This document shows, in pieces, positions 1-8,725 of a stretch of DNA of 64,000 nucleotides. The position numbers and the translations under genes were made by a program. Source of the stretch: Citrobacter arsenatis. Lineage in GTDB: Bacteria > Pseudomonadota > Gammaproteobacteria > Enterobacterales > Enterobacteriaceae. The notes below the pieces were generated by a model. It saw nothing but the letters and a program-made list of their open reading frames with translations. It was not told where the DNA came from and did not search any database. How positions within the stretch are numbered: the first letter of the stretch is position 1; the number at the start of each line of letters is the position of its first letter. The stretch lies in the NCBI RefSeq assembly GCF_004353845.1, contig NZ_CP037864.1, positions 4,464,001 to 4,528,000 of the forward strand. Reading direction: 5' to 3'.

Positions 1-141
1 TCAATCGTGATGATTGAACAGTGGGAAAGTATTGCGCATCTTGAAGCGCATTTGCAGACACCGCACATGAAAGCCTATAGCGAAGCCGTGAAAGGCGACG
101 TGCTGGACATGAATATTCGTATTCTGGAGTCTGGCATTTAA
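1..141 (+). CDS. ygiN: Quinol monooxygenase YgiN, C-terminal end (partial)
   Basis: The window opens inside this gene; 46 C-terminal residues are visible, ending at TAA 139-141. They read as the end of an ABM-fold (antibiotic biosynthesis monooxygenase) protein, with the helix around WESIAHLEAHLQTPHMKAY and a short final strand. In E. coli YgiN is a small cytoplasmic quinol monooxygenase thought to cycle quinols with the quinone reductase MdaB, encoded just upstream. In E. coli parE follows ygiN directly; here a catabolic cluster intervenes. The identification rests on these residues plus gene order. Confidence 0.85.
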   Translation, partial: SIVMIEQWESIAHLEAHLQTPHMKAYSEAVKGDVLDMNIRILESGI

Positions 142-144
142 GAT

Positions 145-232
145 TGTCGATTTGCCGGATAACGCCACAAGCAGACGTATCCGGCTTATAGTCCAATCCC
201 AGGCCCGGTAAGCGCAGCGCTACCGGGCACTC
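145..232. repeat. REP/BIME-type inverted repeats after ygiN
   Basis: Two GC-rich imperfect palindromes follow the ygiN stop. One has arms GCCGGATA and TATCCGGC (about 152-189); the other pairs GCCCGGTA with TACCGGGC (about 202-228). This is the usual REP pair seen between convergent enteric genes, here ygiN and the GH88 gene. Confidence 0.75.
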
Positions 233-233
233 C

Positions 234-1424
234 TTACCAGTACAGCTTCCAGCTCTGAGTAAAGCGCATTAACGCTTCAACGTAGAAGTAATCCCCCCAG
301 CTTGCACACTCATCGACCCCTTTGTTGCTCGACAGGTGATACACCGAGTGTTTCAGTAGCCCGTTTCCCTGCTCATCTTTGCCCATCAGATAGTGCCTGG
401 TCAGCGAAGACATGATCCCCATCGCCCACTGCTGATAGCGCTCGCGATCCGGATCGGTCACCGGCAGGTGTTTAATCAGCTCCAGCAGACCGCAGACCGC
501 AATCGCTGCCGAAGACGAATCGCGCAGCGCATCGGTGCCGACTAATGCCAGATCCCAATGGCACACGGCATCTTCCGGCAGACGATTAATAAAGTAGTTG
601 GCCAGCTTTTTCGACAACTGCACCATCTGGTTATCACCGGTGTAGATATAGCTCAGCAGAAAACCATAAATTCCCCACGCCTGCCCACGCGACCAACAAG
701 AATCATCGGCATAGCCTTGCTGCGTATTACCGTAACGCGGATCGCCGGTTTGCACGTCCATATAGTAGGTGTGGAAGGTCGACGCATCCTGGCGGATCAG
801 ATATTTTGCTGCCTGCGCAACGTGCGCTTTGGCGGCATTCGCAAAACGCGGATCGCCCGTTTGCTCGCTCGCCCAGTACAGCAGCGGTAGATTCATATTG
901 CAGTCGATGATCATCCGTCCGGCCTGCTCGGGATCGCGAAGATCGCCCCACGCCTGGATGATCTGCGCCTTTTCATGAAAGCGCTCCAACAGTGCTTCTG
1001 CCGCCATCAGGGAAAACCCTCGCGCATCGCGATTGCCCGTCAATCTCCAGGCCGCTACGCAGGAAAGCGTATAGAGAAATCCGAGGTCGTGGGTGTTGGT
1101 ATCGTGACGTTTGGCAATACGCAGGCCAAACGAACGCACATGCTTCTCCGCCATCTCACGAAATTTGGTTTCACCAGTCATTTCCCACGCCAGCCATAAT
1201 TGCCCGGTCCAGAAGCTGGTCGTCCATTCCACATTCTCTGTCAGCGGGTAATAACCATGCACACAGGTTTCGGCAGGAAATTGTTCACCGAATTCCGTTA
1301 AATGACGGCTAATCAATTCGAGGACATGTTCCCGGGCGCTACTCATTTGATCCTGAAAGCTGCCGGGATTAACCGGGCTGCCAGGAAATGCGCGCAACGA
1401 TTCCTCAGCGATATGATTTAACAT
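234..1424 (-). CDS. GH88 unsaturated glucuronyl hydrolase
   Basis: A 396-residue cytoplasmic glycoside hydrolase of family 88, with no signal peptide. GH88 enzymes hydrate the 4,5-double bond left by polysaccharide lyases and so release the unsaturated uronic acid from small oligosaccharides of glycosaminoglycans or similar polymers. The two family aspartates are visible as D113 (HDLGF) and D174 (IIDCNMNLPLLYW), and the typical DDSCWSRGQAWGIYGF segment lies near residues 240-255. Length and alpha/alpha-barrel features fit the family. It is probably last in an operon with the transporter (1448-2716) and DUF2264 gene (2727-4547). GGAA precedes the ATG at a normal distance. The exact substrate is not readable; no lyase gene is in the window. 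Confidence 0.88.
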   Translation of the reverse strand: MLNHIAEESLRAFPGSPVNPGSFQDQMSSAREHVLELISRHLTEFGEQFPAETCVHGYYPLTENVEWTTSFWTGQLWLAWEMTGETKFREMAEKHVRSFGLRIAKRHDTNTHDLGFLYTLSCVAAWRLTGNRDARGFSLMAAEALLERFHEKAQIIQAWGDLRDPEQAGRMIIDCNMNLPLLYWASEQTGDPRFANAAKAHVAQAAKYLIRQDASTFHTYYMDVQTGDPRYGNTQQGYADDSCWSRGQAWGIYGFLLSYIYTGDNQMVQLSKKLANYFINRLPEDAVCHWDLALVGTDALRDSSSAAIAVCGLLELIKHLPVTDPDRERYQQWAMGIMSSLTRHYLMGKDEQGNGLLKHSVYHLSSNKGVDECASWGDYFYVEALMRFTQSWKLYW

Positions 1425-1447
1425 ATTTCGGTTCCTTATTACGTAAA

Positions 1448-2716
1448 TTATTTTGCAGGATTATTTTCAGCAATATCGAGAGCAATATTATTGCGACGTT
1501 TACTCTGACAGGCTGATAAGGTAAATGCTGATATCAATGTAAAGATCAGCGCCACAATACCCATAATGATATATGTCTTCTCAAAACCGATCCGGTCATA
1601 CATTAATCCAGCGGGTGATGAAACCACCACATTACCGACATACAGCATGGCCTGATAACCCAGTAAATACATGGTCGCATTTACCCGTTTATCAAAATGC
1701 TCGGCAATATATTTAAAGACGGAAACCAGTAATAAACAGATTTCCAGACCGTATAGTGGTTTCAGCACAGAAATAAGCAGGTGAGAGTCGCACAGGCCAG
1801 AGATAACCAATCGTGCGCCCACCAGCGCCCCGACAATCAGCAGACCACGCTTCGCACCAACGTAATTAACGAATAACGGAATGACCATGTACATGACAAA
1901 TTCCATTCCCGACTGCACGGTCCCCAGGTAACCAAAGACGGCGTTTCCTTCCTGCACATCCGAGAAGAATGTGACGAAGTAGCGGGAAAACTGCTGCTCA
2001 GCGATGAACATCATCCACGCCACGCCCGCAACGTACAGGCAGAATGCCCAGAATTTGCGATTTCGCAGCAGAGCGTACACATCCGCCGGGGCGATTTTCT
2101 CTTTGGTTAACACCTCCGAGGCGTTGGCCGCATTGACATTGACTTTCAGACTCAGCAGAACAACCAGCATCACCAACGACGCCACGCTGCCGAGTATAAA
2201 GTTGTAGGCCGGAGAGAGGTTAAACAGCAGGCCCGAGAACGACGACGCCACCGCCCAGCCAAGTGACCCCCACATGCGGATCTGCCCAAACTCCATGCCG
2301 TTCAGGCGGCTGTAGCGATCGGAATAGGATTCACAGGCAGCGACCCCGGCGTACCATGCAAAGCTTAAGTAAATCGCGCCAACGATAATACCCAACATAG
2401 TATTCGACAGTAATAATGGCTGATAGACATAAATAAAAAAGGGTGCCATTAACGCAGACATCACCACGACAAAATAGAGTAGATATTTACTCATCCCTAT
2501 TTTATCGAGAATATAGCCATAAATAGGTTTCAGAATAACCGAAAAGATACCATTTACGGCAAATACGGTGCCGATCACCGTACCGCTCAACTGCGCTTTT
2601 TGCCCTAACCAGATAGCCAGCAGACCAATACTTGCGGACCACGTAAAGAAATAGAGGAATATAAAGCTACTTATTTTATAATATTCAGTCCGATTTCCCG
2701 TTGAACTATTTTTCAT
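1448..2716 (-). CDS. LacY-type oligosaccharide:H+ symporter (MFS, OHS family)
   Basis: A 12-helix major facilitator of 422 residues. It matches the LacY/RafB/CscB layout: N-terminal YFFTW, the loop 2-3 motif around GYILDKIGMSKYLLY, the helix 4-5 segment ending in EFGQIRMWGSLGWA, and the C-terminal half with DRIGFEKTYIIMG. I chose ATG 2716 over an upstream in-frame ATG at 2776. It has GAGGA at good spacing and starts 11 bases after the DUF2264 stop, whereas the longer form would overlap that gene and add 20 non-transmembrane residues. From context it probably imports the unsaturated or glucuronylated oligosaccharide used by the two neighbouring enzymes. The substrate is inferred, not seen. Confidence 0.85.
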   Translation of the reverse strand: MKNSSTGNRTEYYKISSFIFLYFFTWSASIGLLAIWLGQKAQLSGTVIGTVFAVNGIFSVILKPIYGYILDKIGMSKYLLYFVVVMSALMAPFFIYVYQPLLLSNTMLGIIVGAIYLSFAWYAGVAACESYSDRYSRLNGMEFGQIRMWGSLGWAVASSFSGLLFNLSPAYNFILGSVASLVMLVVLLSLKVNVNAANASEVLTKEKIAPADVYALLRNRKFWAFCLYVAGVAWMMFIAEQQFSRYFVTFFSDVQEGNAVFGYLGTVQSGMEFVMYMVIPLFVNYVGAKRGLLIVGALVGARLVISGLCDSHLLISVLKPLYGLEICLLLVSVFKYIAEHFDKRVNATMYLLGYQAMLYVGNVVVSSPAGLMYDRIGFEKTYIIMGIVALIFTLISAFTLSACQSKRRNNIALDIAENNPAK

Positions 2717-2726
2717 ACCATCCTCG

Positions 2727-4547
2727 CTATAAAAAGAACGACAACTGGCGTGCACTTTCAGGCTGCTGAATAACAACCTGGCTATTGTTGATAGAAAGCT
2801 GCGGAACAGCGGCGTAGCGTCTCTGCTGCCCGCTGGCGCTCACGGCGCAGCAAAGCCAGCTTTCGCCCGGCGGGATTTCGTTGGTAAGCACAGGGATCGA
2901 GGCGCATTCAGGGAACATGATGCTGCTGTTTGGCGATGTGACCACGCTGTCAGGCTGACGAAGTATGGATGGCGACAGATCTACGATAACGCTGGTTCCA
3001 TTACGTGCCGCAATGAGACAGCCGCGCTCGCGTAGCTGAGGCTCGGCTTTCATTACCGCAAATCCTCCTTCCACCGTTTGCAGCGTTCGTGCGCTGTGAA
3101 TACGGTGCAAACGAAGATGCCACTCACCAAATGGGACCAGCCAGGTATCAAGGGTGATGTCATGCCAGGGAGACCAACGGGACCAGATAAAATTCTCATC
3201 AACCCGAACGTCATCACACTGACGACGACCACGATAGTAGCCATCACCATCTGCCAACAGCAGCATAGAGTCACAAGCCGCATGTTTGATGCCGTAACGG
3301 CCACGCTCAATGGTGAAACCGAAACAGCTGGAGTAGGCAAACTTAGTGTATTTGGCCTCGGTATTGACGTAGTTATTCAGTTCCAGCTGGCCTGAGGTCA
3401 GCATCGTGACATGTTCAGAATGCTCACTGTGCTGCATGATCTGCGCGGCATGCGCAATCACCCGTTTTTCGTCAAGTGCGGGTAAGACCTGCTCTTCAGC
3501 CTGCCAGAAGGGATGCTTCTCGGGCAGAGCGAGGATCAAAAAGACCTTCAGTGCCCAGTAGGGCGATCCCGGCGAGTTGTAATCTTCGCACATCGCCAGG
3601 TTCGGGTAGGCAAACCCCAGCGTCAAAATTCCATCGCGATCGAAAATTGGCTGCTTCTGCCACCAACGCAGGTGACGCAGGATCACGCCTTTTATGATGC
3701 CAGGCGAAAAGACATCCAGTTCAGCAAACGCCACTGCGCTCCAGAACGCAACCATGGCAAAGCGGTAGGTCAGGCTACGGCCAAACGGTACCGATGCGCC
3801 GTCAGCTGCGGACAGATAAATGAAATCTTCGGCAAACAGGCGCGAGCGCTCACGCAGAGTGGCGGCGCGATCGGCGTCATCGGGGCTAAGGGTGGCATAT
3901 AACAGGCCATAAAAGTGGAATGCCATTGAGATGTAGTAATCTTTCGGACGCCCGGGACCATCAGAATACCAGCCGTCACCGAGATAGTAGGCTTCCATCA
4001 GCTCAAAACGGCGATCGATAGCAGCCTGATCATAAGGCAGACCCGCCCGCTTGAAGCCAAGCTGAACGATAATCGCAAAGTAGTTCCAGTTGCTGTCCGG
4101 CATTTGCGCGTCGGTTATCTGATTTAGCCAGCGGTGCAGATTTTCACGTTCGCGCAGGGAGAAGCAGTCCGTCAGTTGCGTCTGTAACAATGCCAGACCC
4201 AGACCATATGCCGCCATCTCGACCAGGCGCTGATCGTACGGGCCGGTATCCCCCCAGTAGTGTGGACTTTGCGGGTCGGTGCCAAGTTTTATCGCCTGAA
4301 TGTATTTTTCGGCATACGGCGCATCAGCCCCGCCCGCCATCAGCGGAAACAGTCCCCACAGCGCCCGGGAAAGTCCTTCCATACAGGCGATATCCACGCT
4401 GTAGTGAGCGCAGGTATTGCCAAGTGAAAACTGAGCTTGTCCCGCCGGAAACTGCTGATCCAGCGCACGTAAAATGGCGTTAACAGCGCACGTTACGTCT
4501 TCGCGTGATGACAATGGATTTGATTTTTCTTCAGTTGTTGACCACAT
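2727..4547 (-). CDS. DUF2264 family protein, putative glycoside hydrolase
   Basis: A 606-residue protein recognised as DUF2264 from its N-terminal half (SVDIACMEGLSRALWGLFPL, PHYWGDTGPYDQRLVEMAAYGLGL, NWNYFAIIVQLG, GDGWYSDGPGRPKDYY), which looks like an alpha/alpha barrel followed by a beta-rich C-terminal domain. Some DUF2264 proteins from Bacteroides were, as I recall, assigned to GH154 with uronidase activity. That would suit a neighbour of GH88, but the assignment here is inference. There is no signal peptide, so it should act on imported sugar in the cytoplasm. It is the first gene of the leftward operon, divergent from the AraC-type regulator. Confidence 0.8.
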   Translation of the reverse strand: MWSTTEEKSNPLSSREDVTCAVNAILRALDQQFPAGQAQFSLGNTCAHYSVDIACMEGLSRALWGLFPLMAGGADAPYAEKYIQAIKLGTDPQSPHYWGDTGPYDQRLVEMAAYGLGLALLQTQLTDCFSLRERENLHRWLNQITDAQMPDSNWNYFAIIVQLGFKRAGLPYDQAAIDRRFELMEAYYLGDGWYSDGPGRPKDYYISMAFHFYGLLYATLSPDDADRAATLRERSRLFAEDFIYLSAADGASVPFGRSLTYRFAMVAFWSAVAFAELDVFSPGIIKGVILRHLRWWQKQPIFDRDGILTLGFAYPNLAMCEDYNSPGSPYWALKVFLILALPEKHPFWQAEEQVLPALDEKRVIAHAAQIMQHSEHSEHVTMLTSGQLELNNYVNTEAKYTKFAYSSCFGFTIERGRYGIKHAACDSMLLLADGDGYYRGRRQCDDVRVDENFIWSRWSPWHDITLDTWLVPFGEWHLRLHRIHSARTLQTVEGGFAVMKAEPQLRERGCLIAARNGTSVIVDLSPSILRQPDSVVTSPNSSIMFPECASIPVLTNEIPPGESWLCCAVSASGQQRRYAAVPQLSINNSQVVIQQPESARQLSFFL

Positions 4548-4712
4548 ACTCTGCCCCTCTGAATTAAGTGGCTAAAGAATAGTGAATCGCAGAGCAGCAG
4601 AAATGTTACGTCAATCACACCACCGGCATTAAAGTAAAACAGTGATTGAGGAAATTTAAAAATAGGGTTTATAAATTACTATTCGGCGGCAAAAATTTAA
4701 ATTTATTGCACT
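4548..4712. promoter_or_regulatory. Divergent promoter region with possible CRP site
   Basis: This 165-bp AT-rich spacer separates the leftward catabolic operon from the rightward AraC gene. At 4604-4619 the bases TGTTA-N6-TCACA match the CRP consensus with one half-site perfect. A CRP plus AraC-type activator arrangement is common for sugar operons. No clear -35/-10 pair was assigned. Confidence 0.4.
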
Positions 4713-5570
4713 ATGACCTTATCCTCACAGCAAGAACATCTGGAGCTGATTGCACTTAATGATGCGATTGCGTCGTTCAGCCGTTTATTCGCCAATACGG
4801 TGCGTTACCACCACTGGCATCAGTGTCTGGAAGTGTTGTATGTGGAAGAAGGCTTTGGCGTGGTCACGGTTGACCATAAGCAGTTCACCATGCGACCGGG
4901 ACGGATGTTCTTTTTTCCGCCGTTTACCCTACACAAGATATGGGTCGACGAGCAGGCGCGGGATGGTTATCGGCGTACCATTATTCATCTCGATCAACAT
5001 GCGGTGCTGAAGGTGCTACGCGACTTTCCGCACACTCAGCAGCACCTGCAAAATCTGAGCGTACGCGGCAGCGAAGCATGGGTCGTCGACGCGGCGGATA
5101 TCCACACCCATGTTGATTTTCTTTTCAGCCGTTATGAAAAAATGGCTGCACAGAAGCCGCTGAATACTGAGCAGGTTGCCTGTCTGTTAGTTAATTTATT
5201 CAGCCTGTTACCCGAAGATAATGGCAATATGCCAGAAATTAGCAGTGGAATTGCCAGTCAGGTAATGTTCTGGCTGGATGAGCATTACACCCACAAATTT
5301 AGTCTGGCGGCGCTGGCACAGGAGCTGGGCAAATCAAAAAGCTATGTTTCCCGCCGCTTCCAGATGGAAACGGGCGAGAGCATTCTCGACTATCTCAATA
5401 CTCTACGCCTGCGTAAAGCCTGTGAAGCGCTGTTACACAGTGAAATCAGCGTGCGGGAGGTTGCGCAAAAGGTGGGATTTTCAGAGGTAACGTACTTTAT
5501 CAGCGCCTTCGGCAGAGGCATTGGCGAGACGCCGCTGCAGTATCGCAAGCGGCATAAAAATAACCCGTAG
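4713..5570 (+). CDS. AraC-family transcriptional regulator of the uronide cluster
   Basis: 285 residues. The N-terminal cupin-like sensing domain (about 25-110; HHWHQCLEVLYV, GRMFFFPPFTLHKIW) is followed by the C-terminal double helix-turn-helix (about 190-285; SLAALAQELGKSKSYVSRRF, SVREVAQKVGFSEVTYFISAFGR) of AraC/XylS proteins. It is divergent from the GH88/MFS/DUF2264 operon, so it is most likely that operon's sugar-responsive activator. The start ATG lacks a strong ribosome binding site. The stop codon lies inside the first unit of the following REP array. Confidence 0.87.
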   Translation: MTLSSQQEHLELIALNDAIASFSRLFANTVRYHHWHQCLEVLYVEEGFGVVTVDHKQFTMRPGRMFFFPPFTLHKIWVDEQARDGYRRTIIHLDQHAVLKVLRDFPHTQQHLQNLSVRGSEAWVVDAADIHTHVDFLFSRYEKMAAQKPLNTEQVACLLVNLFSLLPEDNGNMPEISSGIASQVMFWLDEHYTHKFSLAALAQELGKSKSYVSRRFQMETGESILDYLNTLRLRKACEALLHSEISVREVAQKVGFSEVTYFISAFGRGIGETPLQYRKRHKNNP

Positions 5571-6220
5571 GCCCGATAAGCGTAGCGCCATCGGGCAAGA
5601 ACGCATCGCCGGATGGCGGCGTGAACGCCTTATCCGGCCTACAAATAGCGCTCCCGTAGGCACGATAAGCGCAACGCCATCGGGCAAGAACGCATCGCCG
5701 GATGGCGGCGTAAACGCCTTATCCGGCCTACAAATAGCGCTCCCGTAGGCACGATAAGCGCAGCGCCATCGGGCAAGAACGCATCGCTGGATGGTGGCGT
5801 GAACGCCTTATCCGGCCTACAAATAGCGCTCCCGTAGGCACGATAAGCGCAACGCCATCGGGCAAGAACGCATCGCCGGATGGCGGCGTGAACGCCTTAT
5901 CCGGCCTACAAATAGCGCTCCTGTAGGCACGGTAAGCACAGCGCCATCGGGAAAGAACGCATCGCCGGATGGCGGCGTGAACGCCTTATCCGGCCTACAA
6001 ATAGCGCTCCCGTAGGCACGATAAGCGCAGCGCCATCGGGCAAGAACGCATCGCCGGATGGCGGCGTAAACGCCTTATCCGGCCTACAAATAGCGCTCCC
6101 GTAGGCACGATAAGCGCAGCGCCATCGGGCAAGAACGCATCGCCGGATGGCGGCGTGAACGCCTTATCCGGCCTACAAATAGCGCTCCCGTAGGCACGAT
6201 AAGCGCAGCGCCATCGGGCG
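5567..6220. repeat. Seven tandem 89-bp REP/BIME units plus a partial eighth
   Basis: Units begin at GTAGGC 5567, 5656, 5745, 5834, 5923, 6012 and 6101, an exact 89-base period, with a partial unit from 6190. Each holds two opposed REP-like palindromes (CGATAAGCGCAGCGCCATCG and GCCGGATGGCGGCG...CCTTATCCGGCC) joined by short linkers. Copies differ by only a few substitutions, for example CTGTAGG and GGTAAGCACA in the fifth unit, so they expanded recently. The array separates the araC gene from the 3' end of parE. It contains no credible gene. Confidence 0.92.
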
Positions 6221-6222
6221 TA

Positions 6223-8115
6223 TTACCCTTCGAGATCCGCCAGGTCGCCTTTCTCCTGCAACCAGTTACGGCGATCTTCAGAACGCTTCTTGGCCAGCAG
6301 CATATCCATCATTGCGTTGGTACGCTGATCGTCGTCATCATCAATGATCAACTGCACCAGGCGACGGGTGTTCGGATCCAGCGTGGTTTCACGCAGCTGC
6401 ATCGGGTTCATTTCGCCCAGACCTTTAAAGCGCTGCACGTTCGGCTTGCCTTTCTTGCGTTTTAGCTGCTCCAGTACGCCCGCTTTCTCTTCTTCCGTCA
6501 GTGCGTAATACACCTCTTTACCGAGGTCGATACGGTATAACGGCGGTAATGCCACGTAGACGTGACCGTGTTTCACCAGCGTGCGGAAGTGTTTCACAAA
6601 CAGTGCGCACAGCAGCGTAGCAATGTGCAAACCATCGGAGTCCGCATCCGCCAGAATACAGATCTTGCCGTAGCGTAGCTGGCTCAGATCGTCGCTGTCC
6701 GGATCGATGCCGATCGCCACCGAAATATCGTGAACTTCCTGCGAGGCCAGCACTTCATCGGAAGAAACTTCCCAAGTATTAAGGATCTTACCTTTGAGCG
6801 GCATGATCGCCTGATATTCACGATCGCGCGCCTGTTTGGCCGATCCGCCCGCCGAGTCACCTTCGACAAGGAACAGTTCGGTGCGATTAAGATCCTGTGC
6901 GGTACAGTCCGCCAGTTTCCCCGGCAGCGCCGGACCGCTGGTCAGCTTTTTACGCACCACTTTTTTCGCTGCACGCAAACGACGTTGGGCGCTGGAAATC
7001 GCCATCTCAGCCAGCAGTTCAGCCGACTGCACGTTCTGGTTCAGCCACAGGCTGAAAGCATCTTTCACTACGCCAGAGACAAATGCCGCACACTGACGCG
7101 AAGAGAGGCGTTCTTTGGTTTGCCCGGCAAACTGCGGATCCTGCATTTTTACAGACAGCACGTAAGCACAGCGATCCCAGATATCTTCCGCCGACAGCTT
7201 CACGCCGCGCGGCAGGATATTGCGGTATTCACAGAACTCACGCATCGCATCCAGCAGCCCCTGACGCAAGCCGTTAACGTGCGTACCGCCCTGCATGGTT
7301 GGGATCAGGTTCACATAACTTTCGGTCAGCAGCTCGCCGCCTTCCGGCAGCCAGAGCAGCGCCCAGTCCACGGTTTCCGTCTCACCGCTGAAATTACCGA
7401 TAAACGGTTTTTCCGGCAGCGTCGGCAGGCCATTCACCGCTTCGCTCAGATAGTCATTCAGACCATCCTGATAGCACCAGCGCTGTTCGCTGTTGTTGAC
7501 CTCATCCTTAAAAGTGATCTCAACGCCCGGACACAGTACCGCTTTGGCTTTCAGTACGTGCGTTAAGCGCGAAACGGAAAAACGCGGGCTGTCAAAGAAG
7601 CTTTCATCCGGCCAGAAGTGCACGCTGGTTCCGGTATTGCGTTTACCGCAGGTACCGACAACCTGTAAATCCTGCACCTTATCGCCGTTCTCAAACGCGA
7701 TGTTGTACACCTGCCCGTCGCGGCGCACGTTCACTTCCACACGCTTTGACAGGGCGTTGACCACGGAGATCCCCACCCCATGCAGACCACCGGAGAACTG
7801 GTAGTTCTTGTTGGAGAACTTGCCACCCGCATGCAGACGACAGAGGATCAGTTCAACCGCCGGAACGCCCTCTTCAGGGTGAATGTCTACCGGCATGCCG
7901 CGGCCATCATCAATGACTTCCAGAGACTGGTCGGCATGCAAGATCACGTCCACGCGTTTCGCGTGGCCCGCCAGTGCTTCATCCACACTGTTATCAATCA
8001 CTTCCTGTCCAAGATGGTTCGGACGGGTGGTATCGGTGTACATCCCCGGGCGACGGCGTACCGGCTCAAGCCCAGTGAGTACCTCAATGGCATCAGCGTT
8101 ATAAGTTTGCGTCAT
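6223..8115 (-). CDS. parE: DNA topoisomerase IV subunit B
   Basis: 630 residues, the same length as E. coli ParE. This is the ATPase subunit of topoisomerase IV, which with ParC decatenates daughter chromosomes. Visible are the GHKL ATP-binding domain (DNSVDEALAGH, DDGRGMPVD, GGLHGVGISVVNALS), the transducer domain, and the TOPRIM domain with EGDSAGGSAKQARDR and the metal-binding DADSDGLH, followed by the PLYRI and QRFKGLGEMN motifs of type IIA enzymes. It is complete and conserved, with no sign of disturbance by the adjacent REP array. yqiA and cpdA lie upstream in the same direction. Confidence 0.98.
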   Translation of the reverse strand: MTQTYNADAIEVLTGLEPVRRRPGMYTDTTRPNHLGQEVIDNSVDEALAGHAKRVDVILHADQSLEVIDDGRGMPVDIHPEEGVPAVELILCRLHAGGKFSNKNYQFSGGLHGVGISVVNALSKRVEVNVRRDGQVYNIAFENGDKVQDLQVVGTCGKRNTGTSVHFWPDESFFDSPRFSVSRLTHVLKAKAVLCPGVEITFKDEVNNSEQRWCYQDGLNDYLSEAVNGLPTLPEKPFIGNFSGETETVDWALLWLPEGGELLTESYVNLIPTMQGGTHVNGLRQGLLDAMREFCEYRNILPRGVKLSAEDIWDRCAYVLSVKMQDPQFAGQTKERLSSRQCAAFVSGVVKDAFSLWLNQNVQSAELLAEMAISSAQRRLRAAKKVVRKKLTSGPALPGKLADCTAQDLNRTELFLVEGDSAGGSAKQARDREYQAIMPLKGKILNTWEVSSDEVLASQEVHDISVAIGIDPDSDDLSQLRYGKICILADADSDGLHIATLLCALFVKHFRTLVKHGHVYVALPPLYRIDLGKEVYYALTEEEKAGVLEQLKRKKGKPNVQRFKGLGEMNPMQLRETTLDPNTRRLVQLIIDDDDDQRTNAMMDMLLAKKRSEDRRNWLQEKGDLADLEG

Positions 8116-8143
8116 GGTTTAAATAAGCAATTCGAATTGATCG

Positions 8144-8725
8144 TCAGAAACTGTGCAGTCCAAGGAAATCGACAATCGGGTTGAAATAATCTTCGAAGCC
8201 CGTGAATGCGTGGTTTCCGCCCTCAATAACTGTCTGGCGGCAGGAGGCGTAATACGCCACCGCCTGGCGGTAGTCCAACACTTCATCGCCCGTTTGTTGA
8301 AGCAGCCAGATCAAATCCGGCGCTTCCAGCGGGTCAATCTGCATGACTTTAAGATCGTAAATATGGCGTGACTCTAGCACATATTGCTGCCCGGTGTAGG
8401 GGTTCTCGTTTTGACCGAGATAATCGACCAGCAGTTCATAAGGTCGGACAGCAGGATTCACCACCACCGCGGGTAGCATAAAACATTGTGACAGCCAGGT
8501 GGCGTAATAGCCCCCCAATGACGAACCAACAATGCCCAGCGACTCTCCGCCATGTTCAAGAACGATCGACTCCAGCATCTCTGCGGCCTGGGCTGGATAC
8601 GGCGGCAGTTGCGGTACGATCATCTCAACGTGCGGATGGTGCTCCGCCAGCCAGTTTTTCAGCAAACACGCCTTCGCCGAGCGAGGAGAGCTGTTAAATC
8701 CGTGAAGATAGAGAAGCGTAGACAT
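8144..8725 (-). CDS. yqiA: Esterase YqiA (alpha/beta hydrolase)
   Basis: 193 residues, UPF0227 alpha/beta hydrolase. The oxyanion-side HGFNSSP is at residues 8-14, the nucleophile elbow GSSLG at 67-71 (Ser69), and the probable catalytic His in GGNHAF near the C-terminus. E. coli YqiA has palmitoyl-CoA/p-nitrophenyl ester hydrolase activity in vitro; its natural substrate is unclear. It sits between cpdA and parE, and its ATG overlaps the cpdA stop region by a base, indicating coupled translation. Confidence 0.93.
   Translation of the reverse strand: MSTLLYLHGFNSSPRSAKACLLKNWLAEHHPHVEMIVPQLPPYPAQAAEMLESIVLEHGGESLGIVGSSLGGYYATWLSQCFMLPAVVVNPAVRPYELLVDYLGQNENPYTGQQYVLESRHIYDLKVMQIDPLEAPDLIWLLQQTGDEVLDYRQAVAYYASCRQTVIEGGNHAFTGFEDYFNPIVDFLGLHSF

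Noticed and set aside
5521..5748. Short ORFs running through the REP array on both strands
   Set aside because: They repeat with the 89-bp unit and have no ribosome binding site; they are translations of repeats.
5567..6220. Possible CRISPR array
   Set aside because: The full 89-bp unit repeats with no unique spacers, the unit is internally palindromic REP sequence, and no cas gene is present.
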